The notes below the pieces were generated by a model, which saw nothing but the letters and a program-made list of their open reading frames with translations, was not told the DNA's origin and ran no database searches. From positions 124,001 to 188,000 of the forward strand of contig JAFEMH010002339.1 in assembly GCA_022495995.1 (NCBI GenBank): a stretch of DNA of 64,000 nt, given 5' to 3'. The stretch's first letter is position 1; each line of letters opens with the position of its first letter. This stretch comes from Adenophora triphylla var. japonica (taxonomy: Eukaryota > Streptophyta > Magnoliopsida > Asterales > Campanulaceae). The position numbers and the translations under genes were made by a program. Positions 23,901 through 35,031 of the stretch are shown one piece after another.

Positions 23901-24038
23901 AGCCTCCAGAAGGCTATTCATCTGTGCTTCCTGTCGCAATCTCATCTATTCGGCTAACTGATTCCACTGCTGTTCTATTTGGGGAGTCCCAGGAGGCAGA
24001 GTGGTGTTGTCCCCATCGTTACCAGCTGATGCAGACAT
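20940..24038 (-). pseudogene. Tat/Ogre gag frame, 1033 codons with 12 in-frame stops and no frameshift
   Basis: Starting at ATG 24036-24038 a single frame can be followed to TGA at 20940-20942. It carries 12 internal stops (7 TAG, 4 TAA, 1 TGA) and no indel. Residues 1-110 hold a coiled block (EAQMNSLLEAIRSHGL), then a P/Q/G-rich stretch. The gag core covers about 353-560 (DLFDGSACPKTHLDTY, GALKWFFRLKP), with a knuckle-like CVFHQYHGHLTNDC near 640. From about 725 the N-terminal block is repeated (HWIQLVEQMRLRHEAQ). A C-terminal part ends with GFDYYVIYS. The longest open part is 22982-21867. Stop sites include QMRLR- and KQQF-type contexts where a sister copy has Gln. Confidence 0.85.
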
Positions 24039-25498
24039 TCTGAAACTCGGAGTCGGAACAAATGGTGAAGCTGACGATGGGCTTGATTCTTCCCAACTAA
24101 TCAGACGGTGACCCGGCGCCCAAAATCAAGCTTTGTGAGGAGCTGCGGGGGAAAGACACGAGGGTTCAGATATTTGGGAATGAAGGAGGGTAGGTGTTTG
24201 GGCTCAGGGCTCATGTAACATGCAGTTATTTGTTCTTGTTTACTTAAAACATGTTTTATTAAAACCTAAGCGGTTGGAAAAGATTGCTCTTCTTTTTCGC
24301 AAACTACTCTAAGTCCTGGATCAGTGGGTCCCATCACTACGCTTGCGGACCCTCAACCTGTAACCTCGAACAAGGGTTTCGTAGGGCAAGCAGGTCCCAC
24401 CGACCGAAAAGAAAAACAATCCTAAATTCTGGCAGGTAATCGAGTCTTAACGCGTATTCAATATAAATTACGGGCAAAGCTGACGTTAGAGGTCAAGATC
24501 GTGTTGAGGGGCTCGACGAAAAGTCGGCATGGCCTTGACTGATAAATGTCCATAATTGATCTTGACCCGTCGTCAGTTAGGCCGTAATTAGACATGGCAT
24601 AATCGTTAATCCTTGATGACTCAGTGTCATGCCGGGAATCGGTGCATAAATTGTGCAAGTCAAGGTCAAAGTCAAGACGCTAGTCAAGATTTGGTCAAAG
24701 TCCATGATGGAAAACCGACATGACTTCGACTGATTAGGGCCTCCGAAAGATATTGACTTGGAGTGCCGACTAAGGTTTGACTGGCACGGTGTATACACAG
24801 ATAGGGGACGACACGGACCAAACTAAAAACCAACCGGGTCTCGGACAAAGTGTGTCACGGACAAGTGCATGGTCGACACGAGGCTCCAAGGGATGTTTGG
24901 GTAGTCCCGTGCTCGCACCGAGAGGCGTAGTAAGGCCAAATGGGCTGCTACTGGGATTTTCCCGGGTTAAGGACGTAGTGTGCAGTGTGAGGCCAAGTGC
25001 GCGTAGTGTGCGGCAGTCTATCTTCCTTTTCTGAGTAAAATATAAATTTTCGCATGTGTTTTAAAATCATGATGCATGCAAAAGATTTTGAAAATGATTT
25101 TTTTTTTTGAAAATATTTTCGAAAATATTGTTTGAAAGCAAGTAAGCACATAAGTACATAAGCACATAAAATTCAAACAATTAAGGAAACGGGTTCGACA
25201 GTCAAAATTTTGACTTTTCCGAGGCGGTCAAAAAGATAACAACGCGAAATGTGCAAAACAAACACACACACACACACATATATAAATGGTTTCAAGTGTC
25301 GGGACGGAAGTTTGAACCACAAAAGCTTTTCTTTTTTTTTTTGTAAAATGATACCGGTACGTGGCTTTGTTAGACCATAATTTATCCCAAGCCTCGGGTT
25401 AGGAAGCGGTACAGGAAGCTTAATGGTTTCCACCTATATACCAAATATCATTTTTTTATTATATTTTTTTTTAAAAAAAAGATAAAGCTTATTTTTAA
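24039..25498 (-). other. 5' leader of the gag-only Tat element
   Basis: Non-coding leader between PBS and gag. It is clearly homologous to 56286-57740 of the sister element: both share a 40-bp stretch around 24835-24885 and 57105-57155. Contains an (AC)n microsatellite (25258-25279) and A/T-rich runs near the PBS. It would carry packaging signals; none can be pinpointed. Confidence 0.7.
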
Positions 25499-25517
25499 AT
25501 CCCCAGCGGAGTCGCCA
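25499..25517 (-). promoter_or_regulatory. tRNA-Arg-type primer-binding site
   Basis: Minus strand reads TGGCGACTCCGCTGGGGAT, one base inside the LTR. It is the PBS type reported for Ogre elements (tRNA-Arg). Confidence 0.85.
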
Positions 25518-25518
25518 C

Positions 25519-27243
25519 TGTGATGTACCCGATTTTTATTTTGAAAAAATCAAACGGAGTCGCCACGCCATTTTTAGTTTAAGGGCCAAAACTTTGAAAA
25601 ATGCCCGAAAATGAGAGAAGTGAGTTCAGAGGTCACGTTACATTCCGGGAAGAACGATTAGCACGTTCGCCCGGAATGCCTCGTAAACGAGACTTCCAAA
25701 CTTGAAACCATTTGTATGTGTGTGTGTGTGTGTTTTGCAAAAGGGATTTTTTTTGAAATAAACAGTTTGACTGGACAGGACTGAAATTAATCAAAACAGT
25801 GTGCCTCTGTGAGTGAAAAAGGCTGGAAACAAAAATATCTGCCATGGAACATTCATGTCCGCGCGGATCAGGACGAGCCTCAATCCTGTCCGCACGGATA
25901 AGGCGGTAGGTTTCATTTTTGGCAGCTTTCCAGTCTGATTCTATAATTTCCAGAAAGTCAACTGGATTTACAGAATCAAAACTGGAGTTGCAACAGAAAA
26001 TGTAAAGTAAAAAGGATATTTAGATTTGGCATCCATGCTTTGTCCCCATCCTTAGGCTTTGATTAGTGTCCCACTTAATTTGTTTAGTGGTGATTACTAA
26101 ATCAAACCATCATTAGGGTATATTAGGACTTTAAAATATTTCATTTGCTTGGGATGGGGGATTTGACATAAAATAAAGATTAATGCATGAAAAATGGACT
26201 TTAGGTTAAAGGTGTATCAACTTTAGAGTGGATTTCTAAGGTGGTCATTAAGATGACCATCCTTGAGATCTTTAAACTCAATGTATCAACTTCACCTTTT
26301 TTGTAACCTAGGAACCTTAGTGATCTTCATCCATGGAAATTGTTCCAAGGTGGAGATCTTAGGTTTAAGAGAAGAATATTTGCAAGGAAAGTTAAACAAT
26401 TTAGACCATCTAAGATGGTCATCCATGGGGATTTTACCCCAAGGTGAACATTCTTAGGTCAAGTAAAGCAAATTTATGTAAAGACAAGGGACATTAGGGA
26501 GTAACATAAGAAAAGATGTAGATCTTCATGGAAATCATCCATGGAGATAAACTCCATGGAGATCTTCCTAGATCCAAGGACAATATGCAAGAAGATCAAC
26601 AATTAATAAGTAAAGCACAAGATAATGAAGATTCAACAAGTAGATAAACAAGATCTAGACAAATATAGAGAGATTAACAAGATTTAATGAAAATGATTGC
26701 TTGAACAAAGATAAGTTTGGTGCCAAAAGAAGGAGGGTTTTACCAATGGTGACACCCTATCTTCTTTGGTTAGAGTTTGACTTGAGGAGTATCAAGATTT
26801 AGTGTTTGGATTTGTGTTTTGGGCTTGTGTTTGGATGAGTGTTTGAAGGCTGTTTTCTGGAGATATTTCGGAAGAGTAACAGTGTGTAAGTTGTTGATTC
26901 CTTAAACTGAGAGAGAAGGGTTGAATTTATAAGCTGGATTAGGTTTCAATAGTGTCCGCGCGGATGAGACTGAGTCTCATTCTTGTCCGCGTGGATTGGG
27001 ATGTAGGCGTGCCTGATTCTGCAGAAAAGCAGTTTTGGCTGTTTTGCAATTAATTAAAAGTTGGTCAATTTCTTGGAAATCATTCTTTCCAGCGAGATCC
27101 AACCCATTTTGTTGTTCCCTTAAGGTCCTTCCTTGTTTAAATTGGCTTAGGAAGTGACCAAAATACCTTTAAATATTTACTTGACGTGGAAAACGTTAAA
27201 TTGGGCTGAAGGAACATTGGCGGTTCAGATTGGGACACTTACA
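25519..27243 (-). repeat. 5' LTR of the gag-only Tat element
   Basis: 1725 bp, partner of 15632-17358. Minus-strand TATAAATT lies at 26924-26931. Upstream of it TCCGCGCGGA is at 26955-26964, with a mutated copy (TCCGCGTGGA) at 26986-26995. The PBS-like CGGAGTCGCCAC block lies at 25555-25566. Confidence 0.92.
26924..26995 (-). promoter_or_regulatory. LTR promoter module: TATA box with upstream TCCGCGCGGA palindromes
   Basis: TATAAATT on the minus strand, a 23-bp gap, then TCCGCGCGGA, then the dyad ATGAGACT-G-AGTCTCAT, then a second palindrome copy. Transcription would start near 26895 and run leftwards into gag. Confidence 0.65.
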
Positions 27244-27248
27244 TGGGT
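27244..27248. repeat. Target site duplication TGGGT (right)
   Basis: Identical to 15627-15631; marks the right edge of the gag-only element. Confidence 0.9.
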
Positions 27249-28217
27249 GAACTGGCGTTGGTTCTTATATCTTGTTTGCAGACATATTATCAAGAGTCAC
27301 AAGGTACGCTTGATATCTGACCGTCAACAGACATTCTTAAGACTATAGCGTAAGATGCATGGTGGCCACATATGCATCATAGATATTGCTTGAAGCACAT
27401 GCGAGTAAATTTCTTGCAGAAGCACAGAGTAGCTGTTTTAAAGCATTGGAGAGCTGGTAATACAAGTAAAGATAGGAAATTTAAATATACCTTTTAGAGT
27501 ATCCGTTTAATTAACCCTGAGGCAATTAATTGTTTTTGAATTTAGATGCCAGAAATTGGACATTAGCGCATGATGGTGGTTATAGATATGATATTATGAC
27601 TAATAACATGTCTGAGATTTTTAATGGTGTCATGAAAGGAGCCCATAGGATGCCAATAACAGCAATTGTTGAGACTGCCTTTTATCGTAGAGTACTTTCA
27701 GGTAAGACATGAGTTTTCGCTGAATGCTTTAGGAGGTAATCCTGATAACCTAAATATTAATCCCATACAACAATTCAGTCAAAAAGTTCATTATCGATCC
27801 AGTAAAAATAGCGAGAAGGCTACAAAATATTTTGTTAGGAGGTTCAACAGTCAGGAGATGGGGGTGTATCAGGTAACAACCTCACGTCGCGGTGAAAAAG
27901 GTAGAAATATCCGAATTGTCTGATGGAATGATCGTACCTATACATGTGGTAAATGGGTTGCATATCACATGCATTGTTCCCATCTTCTTTCATGTTGCCA
28001 AGTGCAACATATTGATTGCCGTTCTTTTGTTAATCCATTTTACACATTAGGGAATATTATAAGACATGAAAGGGAACATTTGAACCAATACACCATGAGT
28101 ACTATTGGGATGTTGATAATTTGGTGCCACGTTTTTTCCCCTAATCCCAACTTTCGACTTGTTGCGAAGTCTGGAAGGCCCAAATCAAGACAGTTTCGAA
28201 AGTGTATGGAATTTTAA
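27249..28217 (+). pseudogene. MULE transposase, C-terminal half with SWIM finger
   Basis: Directly after the target duplication the frame gives NWRWFLYLVCR and VRLISDRQQ, the continuation of the MULE transposase domain. 27530-27712 carries the conserved block WTLAHDGGYRYDIMTNNMSE, followed by a region with FYRRV. 27933-28030 has a SWIM-type zinc finger (TCGKWVAYHMHCSH). Stops and frameshifts are present (for example TAG near 27346 and a break near 27705). Without the Tat insertion the halves would form a nearly complete, decayed transposase that would bind terminal repeats and excise the element. Confidence 0.85.
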
Positions 28218-28527
28218 TAAAATAAACGAAAGACTCAGCTCTCAACATGAAAGCAAGAAGATCACAATTATCGGGTTGTTCAACTAATACACAATAGATT
28301 TATTTTCTTGTAATTTCTATTAAACTTGAATGTAATTTTTATTTGAGTTGGATTTTTTCCAAACTATATTTACTATTACGTATTATTTTTGCAGTTTGTG
28401 CAGTTTATTTTTTTTAGTTACTTGCAGTATTTTTATTTTTTTTTTTGCATATTTTTTTTACAGATTGTGTTTGTATACTACTTTTTTTACAGATTGTGTT
28501 GTGTCTGCTGGAGGAGAGGCTGTCAAA

Positions 28528-28643
28528 TTGAACTCGCCAAATGAAATAGCGAGTTTACTTGAATTCGCCAACTGAAATAGCGAGTTTACTTGAACTCGCC
28601 AAATCAAGTAACGATTTTACTTGAATGAATTAGCGAGTTTGGC
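28528..28643. repeat. Tandem hairpin repeat, 31-bp unit, three full copies and a partial one
   Basis: Units start at 28528, 28559, 28590 and 28621. Each holds AACTCGC ... GCGAGTT, a 7-bp perfect inverted repeat around an 11-nt loop; the third copy has mismatches. The array lies between the transposase end and the convergent PMD pseudogene. Confidence 0.85.
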
Positions 28644-28886
28644 TGAGACAAATTATACAAGAGAATAACTACTTCCTGGCCCACCTGCATACACCCCAAA
28701 TACACAAACCTGTTTACAAACAACAAATGCACTTCTAAATACACCAAATGCACAACCCCTAAAATAACTAACTTGTTAAAATCACTTTTCAATACACCAA
28801 ATACTACTAAACTAGTTAAAACCACAATCCGGGGATAGAAATATAAAAGTTCTTACAAAAACTACTAAACTAATTACAATCAAGTC

Positions 28887-30880
28887 TCACTTCTTCTTTC
28901 TTTCATATATTTTTTCATATGCAGATGGGGTGTATTTGTTCACCAGATGCCGCTCCCTATACCCCTTTCTGATGTCAGCCTTTCTCTGAAATTCCTCCAT
29001 CTTAGCTTGTGTAACGCCCTCAAAATGAGTCCCTCCAAATGAAGTCAAAATCCGATCGAGGAAGGGTGGAATCACAGCCCGTGATGTCGATGGAGGAACC
29101 CTAAAGCCACTCCCCGAATATACTCCCAAGGGAATAATGGGTCTAGTTGGAGGATTTACAAAATCATCATCACTAACTGGAAAATGTAGCCCACTAATCT
29201 GACTCGGTGTAATCCCCTACTTAACCTCTATTTTAATCCTCTCCTCTACTTCTAAAATCTGAGTAACCGTCCATTGTGACGGCCAATCAAATAGTACATC
29301 TGGCTGGGTATCGGGCTTTGCATCTACGTCGACCTCGGGCTCTGGTTCGATGTGAGCCTCGGGCTCTGCCTTGTCATGTAAGTTCATCCCGGGCTGTGCG
29401 TGTGTCTTTGCCTGTCAAGGTGCACGATGTTCACATCTCCGACCCTGTCCAGGTACCACACCCTTGGCGCTATAAATCAGTAATGAAGGTGGATCAACCT
29501 CAAGTTGTTGCTGCTCTTTCAAATGTGTGAGAGTATCCCTGATAAGCCTCCGCACCTCAAGTCGGGATAGACATATCGGATGCAACTGCTCCTCATCCCT
29601 TGTAATGCCGGCTTCATTAGTCATACGCACACGCTGTAGGTTTTACACCTGTTTTCATAGCATAAATTATGAGAATGAGACATAATTTAATAAATCTAAG
29701 TAAAAAAAAGGTAGAAATAACGAGAACAATTTAATAAATGATTACCAAACCCTCCAAGAAAGGGGCTAACGTCCAGTAACCAACCTCTAATATATGCAAC
29801 GGGTTTTGGACAAACATGCATGTGATGCACCTATATAAAATCATATATGGATGAGTATAATGCATGATCTCATATCCCATCAACCACTCTATCCCACTGT
29901 TGTTCCCAAGCTGCTATATACCATTGGTGTTGGGTACTTCAAAGGACATGGATGTTCGTACGACGGTCAACCTTGTGAAACTCCTCCCATGTGTCACAAG
30001 GTTCCGGGATCCCCTGCAGCACACCAAACTGCCTCAAAACATGATCTGGGTGGTGCCACTCTACCTTCTCAAAACATATAAGAGGGACTCTTGACATCCA
30101 AATGGCCTCTCCCTCACGGTAATAAGCTGGAGTCTGCCGATCTCTATATGGCTGCCACAATACCTGTTGATCCTCAGTCAATTTCGCCAACTGATCTCGA
30201 TAGATGCACAGGTTGTGTGCAATAACATATTTAAGAGATAACCGTCTAATCCACCTGAAATTTAATAATTGGAGAAAGAATAAGTCAAAAGTTCCAAAAT
30301 GTATTAAAACAATAACATTTCAGATGCAAAAGTGATTTATAAATGTATACTTGCACCCCAATGGAAAGTTACCCTGATCTGCATCCTCATCAGACCTAAT
30401 AGAAATAGGTTGCATACATAACAATCTATCTCATACACAAAGTTGTATCAATAAAATATATATATCAAATACTACTCAAATCATATGATTTCAAATCAAA
30501 AAAAGAAAACAACATAATAATATTTAATTAAAATGTTATAGCATACCTGCAAGATATTCAGAAATCCACCACACTGGCTAGTTTCGGGATGATTAGCATA
30601 ACAAATTTCCCGATATTAAAAGGCTAAACATGCACTACCCCGGCTATACATGTGTATCCTCTCAATATCTCTAAGCAAAAGGAGATAAAACAGCATTACC
30701 TTGCTGTTGGTACGATCAGGCATCACAGTAGCCCCATACCTATCAACCAGGTCAGGGGGAAGTATCGGGGAGGCTACCAAACTCATATGTCTTAAGCCAC
30801 TTAAGCTTTAGACTACTTTCATCAAACTCTGCATCAGTTGGGACAATACCTAGAAGCACCCTACATAAACTCTGATTTCT
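28887..30880 (-). pseudogene. Plant mobile domain (PMD) pseudogene, convergent with the MULE transposase
   Basis: Minus-strand fragments in PMD order. About 30880-30560 matches the middle of the domain (IVPTDAEFDESSLKLKWL, then LLLLRDIERIHMYSRGSACLAF). 30260-29935 matches its C-terminal half (TEDQQVLWQPY, RVPLICFEKVEWHHPDHVLRQ). 29129-28887 gives an 80-codon basic tail. A/T-rich gaps at about 30270-30350 and 30440-30550 look like introns. Frames are broken and start and promoter are not seen. PMD proteins include host MAIN/MAIL1 factors, but many are carried by MULE and Gypsy elements. Confidence 0.7.
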
Positions 30881-30889
30881 CTTAGTTAG

Positions 30890-33370
30890 CTAGACAACAA
30901 ATGGTACAGTTTCAAGGGAAAGGGTGGAACAGTCTGTGTTTTCAAAGGTTTTGAAGTGATTCTGAGAGGCCTTAAGCGAGACTCTTTGTATTTCCTCCAA
31001 GGTAGAATGCTTTCTGGGTCAGTTTTGGTTGCATCATCTGAGGTGGTCAAGGAGAATATGACAAAGTTATGGCATATTAGGCTTGGGCACATGAGCACAA
31101 GAGGGATGCAGATACTGGAGAATCATGTCTTTGTTTGTGGTCACAAGGTCAAGTAATCATTGAGGGGTCACAGGTATTTCTTGTCTACGATTGATGACTA
31201 CTCGAGGAAGACTTGGTTTATCATTATGAAGCACAAGAGTGAGACTCTCACAAATTTCAGGCATTGGAAGATATTAGTGGAGAATCAGACAAGGAAGAAG
31301 ATCAAGAGACTCCAGACAGATAATGGGTTGGAGTTTTGCAGTACTAAGTTCGATGAGTTTTATAAAGAAGTAAGGATTTCTAGACATCTCACTGTCAGGG
31401 GTACACCACAGCAGAATGGTGTCGCAGAGCGCATGAATCGGACGTTGTTGGTTAGAGCAAGGTGTATGCTCTCCAATGCAGGGCTGTCTCAGCGGTTCTC
31501 GGCAGAAGCGGTTAATTCATCATTTTACTTGATAAATCGTGGACCTCGTACATGTATCAACCTCAATGTTCCCAATGAGGTATGATCAGGTAAACCTGGT
31601 TATTATTCTAATTTAAGATCTTTTGGTTTTACTGGTTCTTTACATATGAATGATGGGAATTTAGAGCCGAGGGCCAAAAAAGTAGTTTTAAAGGGTTATG
31701 GGGATAGTGTCAAGGGATACCGAATTTGGTCTCTATATGAGGGTAGGGTTATTATAAGCAGGGATGTTGTCTTTGATGAAAATTATGTGCTTAATCCTAT
31801 TATGAGATCTGCGATTGTACTAGGTGTTGTTAGTGTTGATAAACATGTGGAGCTACAAGATACTACAGAGTTGAGAAGTCCAAAGTCAGATATTAATCAG
31901 GATCTACCTACAAAGACATAAGCACTAGAAAATTCACCACCCATTCCTGAAGTACATGGGTGGGCTCAAGGAAGGTCTAGAAGATCTAATTTCGGGAAGC
32001 CTCCCGAGAGATATGGTTTTGAATACATAGTGTCTTATGCACTACAAGTTGGTGAGGAAGTGTAGCCCGACCCTACGGAGCCAACCAATTTCAAGGAAGC
32101 AGTTACATATTCAGAGTCTGCTAAGTGACATGCAGCTATGGGAGACGAGATGGAGTCACTTCACAAGAATCAGACATGAGAGTTAACCAAGAGGCTTGAA
32201 AGCAGGAAGATTGTTACTTGCAAATGTGTTTTCAAGAAAAAGAAAGGTGTGTCACCATTATAGGGGGTCAAGTATAAATCTCCTGTGGTTGCTAGGGGTT
32301 TCACGTAGAGATATGAAGTTAATTACAATGATATTTTCTCACCTGTAGTTAGACACACTTCGATCAGGGTGCTATTAGCAATGTTGGCACATATGGATTT
32401 GTAACTTGAGTGGCTAGATGTAAAAACAACTTTTCTAAATGGAGAGTTGGAGAAGGAGATTTATATGACACATCCATATGGGTTTCAGATTCTTGGGAAA
32501 GAAGACTACGTGTGTAATTTGAAGAAGTTCTTGTATGGACTGAAGCATTCGCGTAGGCAGTGGTATAAACTGTTTGACAACTATATAATAGAGATTGGTT
32601 ACACGAGCAGCCCGTATGACTGTTGTGTATATCACAATAGGTTGGCAAATGGTTCAACTATCTATTTGGTTCTTATGTTGATGATATGTTGATAGTTGTT
32701 GTCAAGAAGTATGATATTTAGAAGTTGAAGGCTCTACTATATGTTGAGATTGAGATGAAGGATTTGGGTCCATCAATGAAAATTTTGGGTATGGAGATCT
32801 ACAATGATAGAAGCCAAAGAAAAATGTTCTTATTCAATAAATGTTACATCAAGAAAGTTTTTATAGAGGTTTAACATGTCTACATCAAAGCCTATAGATT
32901 CTCCGAGTGCAGAGTATGCACGTCTGTCTGTTGCGTTTGCACCAAAATCGTCTGAAGAGAAAGAGTACATGGCTCGAGTACCTTATTCTAGTGCAGTTGG
33001 TAGTTTGATGTATGCTATAGTTTGCACTAGGTTGGATCTTGCACATGTTGTTAGTGTTGTTAGTAGGTTCATGGGGAATCCTGATAAGGAGCATTAGCAG
33101 ACAGTGAAAAGGATCTTTAGGTACCTTAGGGGTACATCTGATGTTGGTCTCATTTATGTAGGTGGTACAAAATGTGTAGTTGAGGGTTATTGTGATTCAG
33201 ACTAATCTAAGATGTTGTTATGAGGAGATCTATGACCGGGTACGTACTCTTGGTGGATCAGTTGTTAGTTGGAATGCTACTTTGCAATCTACATTGACTA
33301 CTTTGTCGACTATAGAAGCGGAGTGCAATATGTTTAGCAAAGTATCAAGTTCACCATGAGAGAACCAAGC
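30890..33370 (+). pseudogene. Degenerate Ty1/Copia pol fragment (Tork/Tnt1-like)
   Basis: Plus-strand pieces in pol order. 30956-31156 is GAG-pre-integrase (LWHIRLGHMSTRGMQIL). 31160-31585 is the integrase core (STIDDYSRKTW, QTDNGLEFCS, TPQQNGVAERMNRTL). 31646-31921 is the integrase C-terminal part. 32100-32692 is RT (DVKTTFLNGELEKEIYM) with the YVDDM box shifted to another frame near 32670-32685. 32876-33200 is RNase H (VPYSSAVGSLMYA). There are many stops and frameshifts. The zinc-finger C-x2-C and the first catalytic Asp segment are deleted between 31110 and 31165. No LTRs are seen. Confidence 0.85.
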
Positions 33371-33847
33371 ACATAGATGTGAAAAACATGCGCGTGATTT
33401 TTTTTTTTTTTTGAAAGGCGTATGTGAAGACTTTTGAAACTGTTTTATAATGCGGATTTGAAAGGAAGAAGACGAGTGAGAGGAGGGAAAAGGTTAAAAG
33501 GTCAAGTATGTATTCGGTGGCGAGTCTACCCTCATGACAAATTTGATTCCTTTAATTTTGGAGTGTATCAATTTTAGTACTAATAAATTTCTAAAAAAAA
33601 TAACTTTTTATTAGTAAGAATTATGAATTTATACAAATTGGCCCTTTTAATTTAGAGAAAATTTTTAAATTAATATTTAGACTCCCTTTATATTAAATTC
33701 AAATAACTTAACCACAATATATTCTATTAAAATCTTGACATATTTTAAAAAGAAATCTGGCTTCATCATTGTATGTATTCAAGTTAAGGAGTAATGCTAG
33801 GGATATATATAAAAGAAGTTTATAAAAAGATGAAAACAAAATGAGGT
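33371..33847. other. A/T-rich stretch without recognised feature
   Basis: About 480 bp between the Copia fragment and the Tat LTR. It contains a T-run (33400-33414) and a perfect 9-bp inverted repeat TACTAATAA/TTATTAGTA (33578-33586, 33608-33616). No coding or element signal was recognised. Confidence 0.5.
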
Positions 33848-34612
33848 TGATGATGCCAAAATCGTCAAATTAGCCCAAATCCAAGCGATGAATGCTCCGG
33901 CGATTGCAAGGCCTGAAAATAAGAGAAAACACGTAAACTAAGCCGGGGCGGATCCGGCTAAAGGCCCTCCGGCGTGAGAGTAAGTTTACGGTTGGTATGT
34001 GAGAAACTAAATTGACAGAGTTTCTGTATTGTAAAAAGTAACGTACCCAATAATGAGCCATAGGGCTTGTATTTATAGGGATGGATTGATAGAATCCATG
34101 TTGAAGTGAACTTATAAAGAGATAAGATATAATCCTAAGAGAATTATATCTGTTAAGGAGTCACTGTTTGACTTGAATTGGTGTTGGTAATTGTAATCCT
34201 GATTGGATCACAACTGTAGAATCCTTGTTGAATAAGGACTGTGTAATCTGCTAGCCGGAACGCCGAGGAACAAGAATGTTTTATCTCGGCATTTGTATAT
34301 AAGCCGAGATGCATGATTTTCGCCTTCCTCGTCATTTGATGATTGGCGGCACGTGATATGCCGGGTAAATGATTTTTCTCCTCGTCACCTGACGATATGC
34401 CGAGGTAAAAACTTTCCTCTCCTCGTCACTTGATGCTATCTCGGAGTACGGCGGACCAAGTATGATGTCATAAGGCCGAGATGGATGCTCCTCGGCATAT
34501 GAGGAAGACCTTCCTCGGCCCTGATACTTGGTTATTGGATTATGTTTATGGTCCAATCCTTTTGGGCCCAACTCGAGCAAGCCCATGTTCTTATCTCGGT
34601 TTATACCGTTCA
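33848..34612 (-). repeat. 3' LTR of the Tat element with antisense gene
   Basis: 765 bp from TGATGATG to GTTCA. The right edge is fixed by the polypurine-like tract (minus GTCGGGGGCCAC) at 34613-34624. Minus-strand TATA box CTATAAATA at 34070-34078. Directly upstream of it is a perfect dyad ATGGATT-GATAG-AATCCAT (34081-34099). Many CCTCGGC/GCCGAGG motifs lie in its right half. The left edge could be 33851. Confidence 0.65.
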
Positions 34613-34627
34613 GTGGCCCCCGACTTT
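34613..34627 (-). promoter_or_regulatory. Polypurine tract of the Tat element
   Basis: Minus strand AAAGTCGGGGGCCAC immediately precedes the LTR start TGAACGG. Confidence 0.6.
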
Positions 34628-34858
34628 CTAGCTCGGCTTAGGACGAGTAGAAAGTCATCTCGTCCTCGGCTTATGGGATACGAACAGGTTTTGACACGTG
34701 TCTTCAGCGTCTCTTCGTTATCTGACGGTTAATTACCATGATGATTACGCGTGGGCCCCCAGTCTTGTCACGTCTTGAAAATCGTTACCAGCATTTAATT
34801 TTGGGGGCGCCAAACCCGTTTTCTTGCTTCACCCACGGGTTGACCCGGTTTGGTGGAG

Positions 34859-34866
34859 TATAAAAG
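34859..34866 (+). promoter_or_regulatory. TATA box of the antisense gene
   Basis: TATAAAAG on the plus strand, about 410 bp before the start codon and outside the LTR. A perfect inverted repeat AACCCGT/ACGGGTT (about 34813-34841) lies just upstream. Transcription would begin near 34890 and run opposite to the element. Confidence 0.7.
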
Positions 34867-35031
34867 CTAAAAACCTTTCATTTAAACCTTTACATACCCC
34901 AAGTGTTTGAGAGCATATTGCAAGGGATACACCGGCGAATCACAGCAACCTTCAATCCCAGTTTCCGGCGAGCTCGATTTTTCCGGCGAAGTTCCGTTCT
35001 GTTGCGATTCCGACCATTCCTTCACACTCAG

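Larger units (their letters stand above)
15632..27243 (-). mobile_element. Complete gag-only Tat/Ogre-type retrotransposon
   Basis: 11612 bp with paired LTRs (15632-17358 and 25519-27243), a tRNA-Arg-type PBS, a polypurine-like tract, and perfect 5-bp target duplications (TGGGT). The inside holds a 1.46-kb leader, a gag reading frame (24038-20940), about 2 kb without recognised genes, and two tandem arrays in the 3' UTR. No protease, RT, RNase H or integrase is present, so it is non-autonomous. It is inserted in the MULE transposase gene. By hand the LTRs differ at roughly 25 positions (about 1.5%), mostly transitions, so insertion is recent. Confidence 0.92.

Noticed and set aside
20940..24038. 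Altered genetic code (stop codons read as Gln) as a firm claim
   Set aside because: Any TAA/TAG can arise from CAA/CAG by one change and no other gene here needs it; kept only as a weak alternative.
25499..25517. tRNA gene
   Set aside because: Only the complement of a tRNA 3' end is present, as expected for a PBS; no cloverleaf around it.
33578..33616. MITE based on a 9-bp inverted repeat
   Set aside because: Stem too short, no target duplication, A/T-rich background makes it likely by chance.
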